Source: Ancylostoma caninum (Eukaryota; Nematoda; Chromadorea; Rhabditida; Ancylostomatidae). From it: a stretch of DNA of 64,000 nucleotides. Shown here in pieces: positions 57,897 to 64,000 of this stretch (within the stretch, counting starts at the first letter, position 1; the number at the start of each line of letters is the position of its first letter). Where the stretch lies: the NCBI GenBank assembly GCA_037903475.1, contig JBAJFG010000380.1:100813-164812 (forward strand), read 5' to 3'. Made by a program: the position numbers and the translations under genes. The notes under the pieces are model-generated. The model saw only the letters and a list, made by a program, of their open reading frames with translations. It did no database searches and was not told the DNA's origin.

Positions 57897-57962
57897 TTCC
57901 TTAAATTGTGCTATAAGTTTCCTCCTGCACTCATCAGTAAGGTGAAAGAAACCTACTGAATT
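57897..57962 (-). ncRNA. Possible structured RNA at PLE 3' end (weak hammerhead-like)
   Basis: On the minus strand AGTAGGTTTC and GGAACCTACT can pair as an outer stem around CTTACTGATGAG and GGAAACTTATAG. CTGATGAG and GAAAC are hammerhead core strings, and Penelope-like elements commonly carry such ribozymes near their ends. Stem II is not clearly formed and the cleavage triplet is uncertain, so this is only a candidate. Confidence 0.2.
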
Positions 57963-60639
57963 GTGTTTATTAAGTAATGTTCAATATGTGCACATATTTT
58001 TGAAATAAACTTACTTAAATTTTAGCTTCTAAAACTTACATCTGGTTCGATTGATATAAACATACAACCACATGTAAGCAATGTGCATAAAAAATGAGTA
58101 GTACCAAGTGGAATATAATCATCAAGAAGATGTGGATTGTATGACACTGGGCTAATTGGATTAGAATCGTTTATTTATAATAGATCATGACTAAATGGAT
58201 GTATTGAATGGCTGGAATAGATGGATGTATTTATTGATTAGATATTTAATTTGTTATGGTATTTTGAGTCCTGAATCAGCATCTTTTTAGCAATCTTTGG
58301 CTAATTATATTGTAATCAAAATATTTCCTTTACAAATCCTTGAGTTCTAGAGGTATGTATGTCAAATTTATGCAAAATATAACTATTTTTGAACAAACAA
58401 CGTATATATGAGCTTTCTATTACAGATCGACTGTAATCCATGGCTAACAGTATGTTTTTGTTCGATTCAGTCTGTTTGTAAAGTCTTTTCTCGTATAACA
58501 AGTGCCGACGATTCGTAAAACATCAGTGTTAATGGTAACTTTTTTAATACCGATTGAAACATTAGTGGAAGAGTGTGGGAATCGTTCAAAGCAAAGCCAA
58601 AAAAAAAATCAGTCTTATTATACATTTTCCTCATTACGGCGCTGTTATGTATATGAATCCCCAAATCTAAATAGTTACTTTTGTAATTGGACTTGTGTCT
58701 AGTTTCCAACGATAGTACTTTATGATAGACTTTATCCAGAATTGCCAAAAATGTACTGTCTAAAGTATTATGTATTATCAGTAGATGTCCATATATCTGT
58801 AAGGATAGAAGTATATGTTCGCATCTAAATAATTTATAGCGTAGATGTATTCATAGTATGATAGACTAAGATCCGCTAAAAGAGGGCTGAAATTGCCACC
58901 TTGCGGTAAGCCTACGATTTGTTTGAATACCAGTGGACCAAATGAACAAAAACTATTATTGAGAAGATGGTCTACCAAAAAAAAATCTGTAATAGTATAC
59001 TGTCTGCAGGGATACTTGTCATAATTTTATGAATGAAAAACTTTGTTATACCTAGTGCAAATTAATGTCCGCTTATAAGCATTGCTAGAACACAATTTAA
59101 GAAATTCCTCCATGTTAGTAAGGATAGTGGTATGTGGGAGATTGGTGAACATATTAGTGAAATCCGCAGAGAAAAGCTTGAGATTATTTTATCTATTTCT
59201 GTTTAGATGCTCACTGATATTTATATTATTTATTGACCAGTAACCATGAAATGAATGGATACGTGTTGTAATAGACTGTATATATTTTTTGAAATGGTTT
59301 TCATTAAGAGTAAATAGTCTTGTAAGCTCCAAAGCCAAAGATTCTGTGCTGCTGTTGAACGCTCCTGTAATATAACGGAATTTTGGTAGGGTTTTGTGTA
59401 GTTTTGGTAAAGCATATAATATAGGTATATCCGGATAATCGAGAGGTTTCAAATGATTATTTGTGAGAAATGTTTTGTGTCTGAGAACAATTTCTTCTCC
59501 AGTTTCTCTATCATAGTAGTCATAGGTATTATTGGTTTGAAAAGGAGTGAAATTTTGCCCATTGCAGCTAACACCCATTTCGTTCATGATTTGTAAGATA
59601 TAAAATTTTCTTACAAATAATTCCAAATAGCTCCCTTTGGCTTTATCCAGTGGGCAAAGAATGAATTTGCGCTGAAACTTTTGTATAGCTTCGAAATCTT
59701 TCTGTGATAACGTATTTCCTTGTGCAAGTATTCTTTGGTAGGATTTTGGTTTTAACTTAGATTTCAATTTGTGAATTAATCTTCTACCAATCACTGACAG
59801 TTTTTCTAGGTTGAGTTTATAACGTGATTTTATAACTTCCAAATATTTTAATACTGTGGAGTGCACCCACTGATGCAAAATGCGTTTGTTTATTCGAGGA
59901 AAAGGACGGAAAGTGGTTCCTTTGTCTAAAAATTGTATAACCCTATCGTTATTTAATATGTTTAAATTCCCTGTGATAATATGCTTGTGATGTGGGTTAA
60001 CGTAAGGTTCATAGTATTCATGCTCACTTTCACACACTCAACTTGTTTTTGGTAATTCTTTTACTTTGGCTGGTTCTGAGTCTTTCAGTATGCGGTCATA
60101 GTTGAAAACCTTCCTTGACAGTGGCAATTCGTAGTTGTATACTATTCTGAAACGGACGTATTTAACTTTAGTGTTGAAGATGATAGGTGACTTAATTACA
60201 CTATCGTTTACTATTTTGTTAATATTTAAGTTATCAAGTATATTATGTACGCAGGAAGTTGGGAGATCACAGTAATTTTGGGGTAAAATTTTGTTCTTGT
60301 TGATATGCTGGAAGTGAAATTTGCATAGTAGGTATAACAGGAAGCGTTCTTGATCAGAAGGTATAATTGCTAAAAAAATTATGATCAAATGTAATTGAAT
60401 CATTTTGTTTACTCTATTGTTTGTTAGTGAATATAAATAGTTTTTAAGCGTATGAAAATCGGCGTTATGTCTAATGTAGTTCAGAAAGTGTTGCTTAGAA
60501 TCAGTTTTTTCGGAAGATTCTGTTGCGGGCGATTTTTATGACGTTTACGTCCGTCTCTTTTTCGTCGTCTTAGTTTAGAGAATAAATAGGGGAGATTTGG
60601 AAGAAATGTGAGTGGGTTTTCTATATTGGAGACGTTACC

Positions 60640-60930
60640 TTAACTGTGTATGTTATCGTTGTTTCCAAAAGGATAAGCTGTAACTAACAGTTCAATCCAA
60701 AACAGCTCTTTAGTTTTTAGTACTCTTTTGTCCTTATTTGCTGGTAGATTGTCAAGAATAGACACCGAAATATTCGTGTCAGGGCAATTTGTTGCAAAGT
60801 GAGTGTATAAATAATTGCTGGTATTATGTTTTCTAAGATTCAGTAAGTGTACACCAATGCGTTGTTTCAGTTTTCGTGTTGTTATGCCTACATAATGAAA
60901 TCCGTATTTCAAGCATGTCCCCTTCATGTG
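60640..60930 (-). pseudogene. GIY-YIG endonuclease domain of the Penelope-like element
   Basis: About 90 residues with the GIY-YIG core: YVG after a CLKYGF start, an Arg in the LKQRIGVH helix, and late Glu (TKELFWIE) and Asn (FGNND). The frame ends just after the domain at TAA. A basic tail (LRRRKRDGRKRHKNR) is readable beyond the stop. Upstream the frame runs into the RTE element, so the true N-terminus is missing. The domain nicks target DNA for retrotransposition in intact relatives. Confidence 0.75.
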
Positions 60931-60934
60931 CCAC

Positions 60935-63900
60935 CTCATAGTGGTGAAGGGGTGAACGCCAACCGGATCCGTCCGGGAAAGCGGCCAACAGCACACCGAC
61001 CACGCAGTTCGCGCACCCAGCGCGTGAATGGGCGGCTCTGCGCCTAGCCCCAGCACGGCGAAGCCGGAGTAACCAGGCCACCAATCATCGCTCCCACAAC
61101 TTCATCCACTCGCCTTAGTCCCCTGCAGGCTGTCCCTGCCCAGTCAGGTAGCGCTGGATCCGCACACAGCCAAAGGCGAAGAAATCTCAGGGCCGTAGGC
61201 TACCATAGGAAACGGACAAGGGTGAGCCATCTGATTGCTTGCACATACAACTGTCGTAGCGTCAGTTCGGCCGCTCAGCTATCGGTTTTAATTGAGGAAG
61301 CACAACGGATTAAGTACGACGCCATTGGACTGAGCGAAACGAAACGGAAGGAACCTCTGACGTGCACATGGAACAACGGTGCCGCTGTTTTTCTAGGAGC
61401 TCGTAAAACCGGCTCAACGTCGGGGGGAGTGGGCTTCATCGTGGCACCAAACTTCGCCAGAAACATCACAAGTGCCGCATTTCATGGACATCGACTGGGG
61501 GTACTGACAGCATCGCTGTCAAAGGACATCGATGTCTCCGTCATCCAGGCCTACGCTCCTACCGCGGATAGGGATGAAGAAGAACACGACGAGTTCTACA
61601 GCGACCTTAGTGATCTCATCCGTTCCCAGAAGAGCACCTATGTTGTGGTAATGGGTGACTTCAACGCTCGCATAGGACCACGAAAGGTTGGAGAAGTATT
61701 TATCGGACCGAACTCGGCAGAGCAGAGGAACGAGGCCGGAGAAAGGCTCGCAAACTTCTGTGAAACGCACCATCTCTTCCATGGGAACAGCCAGTTTGTG
61801 AAGAATATAGCAAAGAGATGGACATATGTCTCTCCCAATGGGCAACACTATCACGAACTCGATCATATCTTGTGTAACAAGCGAGTTATCACGGACGTTG
61901 GTGTTGTCCCATCATTCAACACGGGAAGTGACCATCGCTTATTACGAGCTCGGCTGCATTTCGACCGAGGACAAGTGCGCTTAGCCCGAATACGCTCGAG
62001 GCGCCCACGACCAACTATCCTAGATGAGGAGATGGTCAGAGTCACTGCTGCCAAGGAGGCCTTTGAGATGGTAGACGACCTCAACGAGGATTACACCCAC
62101 CTGGTTGAAACCATCGTCAAGATCAGGAATGAGTGTCGTGCCGCAGCACACCATGTAACAGGACGAGTCTCCAGCGGCACCCGCGCCCTTCTTGAGAAGC
62201 GGAGGCACATGGATCGACAAGGGAATCAGGTAGAATACGCAGTCCTGAACAGACTCTGCAGGCAAAGGCTAGCTGAGGACCACGTGAACTTCGTTAGAAA
62301 TCGTCTGCCTGATGCCGCCCACAGTAAGCGCAGCCTGAAGGTGGAAAAGCGTGCGCTGGCAGAACATCGTCTATCGATTCCGTGTTTGAAAGCTCCAGAT
62401 GGTTCGCGTTGTACGTCTCGACCAGGAATGGAAAGTATCATGACGAACTTCTACTCTGCCCTCGTCAGATCAGCATCGGGCCAAACTACTAATGTTTTGA
62501 GCCCCGGAGAAGAGGACCTGCCGTTCCTTCCTCTACAGGCTTGCGGACCCACTCGGTACGCCGCACTGGCGAGACTGTTCTCTCGCTACCTTGCAAAATG
62601 TGAAGTACCAGTAGCTTGGAAGCGGTCCTCGACCATTCTTCTTTTCAAAAAGGGAGACAAAGAAACCTTGGAAAACGACCGTCCTATCACGCTACTGCCA
62701 GTGTTATACAAGGTTTTCACGCGTTGCCTCCTGACACGCATTCGGAGGACGCTGGACGAAGCTCAACCTGTAGAGCAGGCAGGATTCCGGCGCAAGTTCA
62801 GCACGCTGGATCACATAATCACCTGCTGTCGATTGATCGAGGCCGCCCGAGAATACTAAGAACCGCTAGTGCTGACTTTTGTTGACTACAAAAAGGCATT
62901 TGATTCAGTGGAGCCGGCGAAGGTCTGGAAAGCGCTGGAAGAACAGGGTGTTGAGTCGCGGTACATAAAGGTTTTGTGTGAGTGCTACTCGGGATGCACC
63001 ACGGTGTTTCGGCCGTTTCTCAACGATATCGAGGTACCTGTGGAGAAAGGAGTTCGTCAAGGCGACCCAGTTTCACCGAATTTATTCTCAGCGTGTTTGG
63101 AGTCGGTCATTCGCAACTGCGACTGGAGCACCCTTGGAGTCCTCATCGACGGGAAGCGGCTGAACCATCTACGTTTCGCAGATGACATAGTGCTGATCAC
63201 GAGGTCACCGGACGATGCCTCTGAAATGCTTAGACTGCTGGACGAAGAAGGAAGAAGAACAGGTCTCAGCATCAACACGACTAAAACGAAGGTCATGAGG
63301 AGTGCATTTTCTAGTCAGCAGTCGGTATTTCTTCAGGGTGTTCCCCTCGAAGACGTCAGCGAGTATATCTATCTTGGTCGCCTCCTAAACATGGAGAACG
63401 ACATCAAGCCCGAGATCGCGAGGAGACGACGAGCAGGCTGGGCCGCTTATAATTCGACTAAAAGCGTACTCGAGAACACCAAGGACCAGAAGCTACGCGC
63501 GGATCTCTTCAACTCGGCCGTGCTGCCAGCCCTGTGCTACGCGAGCGAAACGTGGGCGCTGACAAAAATCGCCGAGACTCAGCTTCGCTCGGCCCAGGTC
63601 TCACTTGAACGTCGCATGCTTGGGCTGTCCTTGCGCCAGCAACGAGAGCGTCGTCTACAAAACTCTGATATTAGAGCAATGACGATGGTCCATGACGCTG
63701 TTCTTCACGCCGATGAGTCGAAACATCGGTACGCAGGACATCTCATGCGATGCTCGGATGGTCGATGGAGTTCTGCGGTTCTGCGATGGTACCCTCGCGA
63801 CAGGAAGCGACCGCGCGGCCGACCTCCTATAAGGTGGTACGATTCGTTGGCTTATCGAAACAACAGCGGTGCGTCCGGTTCAGTTAAGGTCCACTGGTCG

Positions 63901-64000
63901 ACTAAGGCCCAAGACCGATCGGTGTGGAAGAGAAGTTGGGACCCGCGCAAGGCCAACCGCCGTGCTGAGGAACGGGTCGCCTAGGTATCCTAAGTAAGTA
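60935..64000 (+). mobile_element. RTE-clade non-LTR retrotransposon, near-intact
   Basis: A GC-rich 5' leader begins near GGTGAAGGGGTGAACGCC (60940) and is followed by one long endonuclease-RT frame ending at 63984. It extends to the right edge, where the 3' tail is cut by the window. It abuts the Penelope-like element, probably having inserted into it. RTE elements copy by target-primed reverse transcription using their own apurinic-like endonuclease. This copy has one stop codon in the RT and is otherwise open, implying recent activity. Confidence 0.9.
61222..63984 (+). pseudogene. RTE endonuclease-reverse transcriptase, one internal stop
   Basis: The frame is open from 61048 to 62856 and again from 62860 to 63984, same phase, interrupted only by TAA at 62857-62859. 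The first usable start is GTG at 61222; no ATG precedes it in frame. The N-terminal third is an APE-like endonuclease: TYNCRS, LSETKR, VIQAYAPT, VVMGDFNARIG and SDHRLLRARL. The RT follows: RSSTILLFKKGDKE, NDRPITLL, FRRKFSTLDHI, then after the stop TFVDYKKAFDSVE, GVRQGDPVSPNLFSACLE and LRFADDIVLIT. The C-terminal region has the RTE-typical RYAGHLMRCSDGRW and RGRPPIRW. About 921 codons in all. All catalytic residues look present, so one base change explains its inactivation. Confidence 0.9.

Larger units (their letters stand above)
57866..60930 (-). mobile_element. Penelope-like element with N-terminal GIY-YIG (Naiad-type), decayed
   Basis: On the minus strand the order is GIY-YIG endonuclease (about 60925-60650), a spacer frame (60403-60038), then a Penelope-type RT (60037-58316). 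The GIY-YIG part has YGFHYVGITTRKLKQRI and a downstream KELFWIELLVTAYPFGNND with the expected Glu and Asn. The RT part has LPKLHKTLPKFRYITG, ADFTNMFTNLPH and VGLPQGGNFSPLLADLSLSY. Canonical Penelope elements carry GIY-YIG at the C-terminus; the permuted order is known for Naiad-type elements. The catalytic YxDD is reduced to YMDI, and several in-frame stops occur, so it is inactive. The 5' edge meets the RTE element at about 60.93 kb; the 3' boundary is approximate. Confidence 0.75.

Noticed and set aside
1..64000. CRISPR arrays, bacterial operons or rRNA genes
   Set aside because: No regularly spaced repeats with spacers, no dense prokaryotic coding and no rRNA-like sequence; intron-bearing genes show the DNA is eukaryotic.

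Overview
The window looks like nuclear DNA of a strongylid (hookworm-like, clade V) nematode. The evidence is short introns ending in TTTTCAG-type acceptors, four hsp-16-type small heat-shock genes, RTE-1-like retrotransposons, a U2 snRNA with a nematode-like body, and one exact 16-nt match to the SL1 spliced leader. Host coding density is low; most of the sequence is transposable elements, fragments of them, or DNA with no signal I can read. Species and all family names below are inferred by eye from motifs; no search was run.

Region by region. 1-477 is a foldback (long terminal inverted repeat) element. 478-22200 has no gene I can support; it holds a tRNA-derived SINE (9395-9690) beside an SL1-like palindrome, and a Penelope-type hammerhead-ribozyme-like relic (17255-17290). 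22680-30476 (+) is an eleven-exon gene for an RGK-family (Rad/Gem/Kir) GTPase, with a retrotransposon tail and two copies of a small inverted-repeat element in its introns. 31670-54271 is a locus of repeatedly duplicated hsp-16 genes, three of them (32.6, 34.9 and 53.5 kb) with a U2 snRNA or U2 fragment on the opposite strand on the 3' side. A fourth hsp-16 copy (43.0 kb) has lost its heat-shock promoter and one splice acceptor.

Between the hsp-16 copies lie a 3.5-kb TA-flanked inverted-repeat element (38966-42461) and a 6.9-kb Ty3/Gypsy-type LTR retrotransposon (44291-51193, minus strand). The Gypsy element is split by a 2.2-kb hAT-type element, itself split by a 0.9-kb hAT-type element that carries a foldback; the insertions at each level show clean target-site duplications.

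The right end holds a probable decayed insulin/relaxin-like peptide gene (55931-56949), a truncated RTE reverse transcriptase (57209-57857), a Penelope-like element on the minus strand whose GIY-YIG domain precedes the RT (58.3-60.9 kb, the permuted order known from Naiad-type elements), and an almost intact RTE element running to the right edge, broken by one stop codon.

Functionally, the three intact hsp-16 genes carry canonical heat-shock elements just upstream of TATA boxes and should be heat-inducible cytosolic chaperones; two of them are divergently arranged. The RGK gene would act in calcium-channel or cytoskeletal signalling. Nothing forms an operon. I did not find a clearly new biological system; the most unusual items are the U2 variant, the U2/hsp-16 co-duplication, the permuted Penelope-like element and the insulin-like relic.
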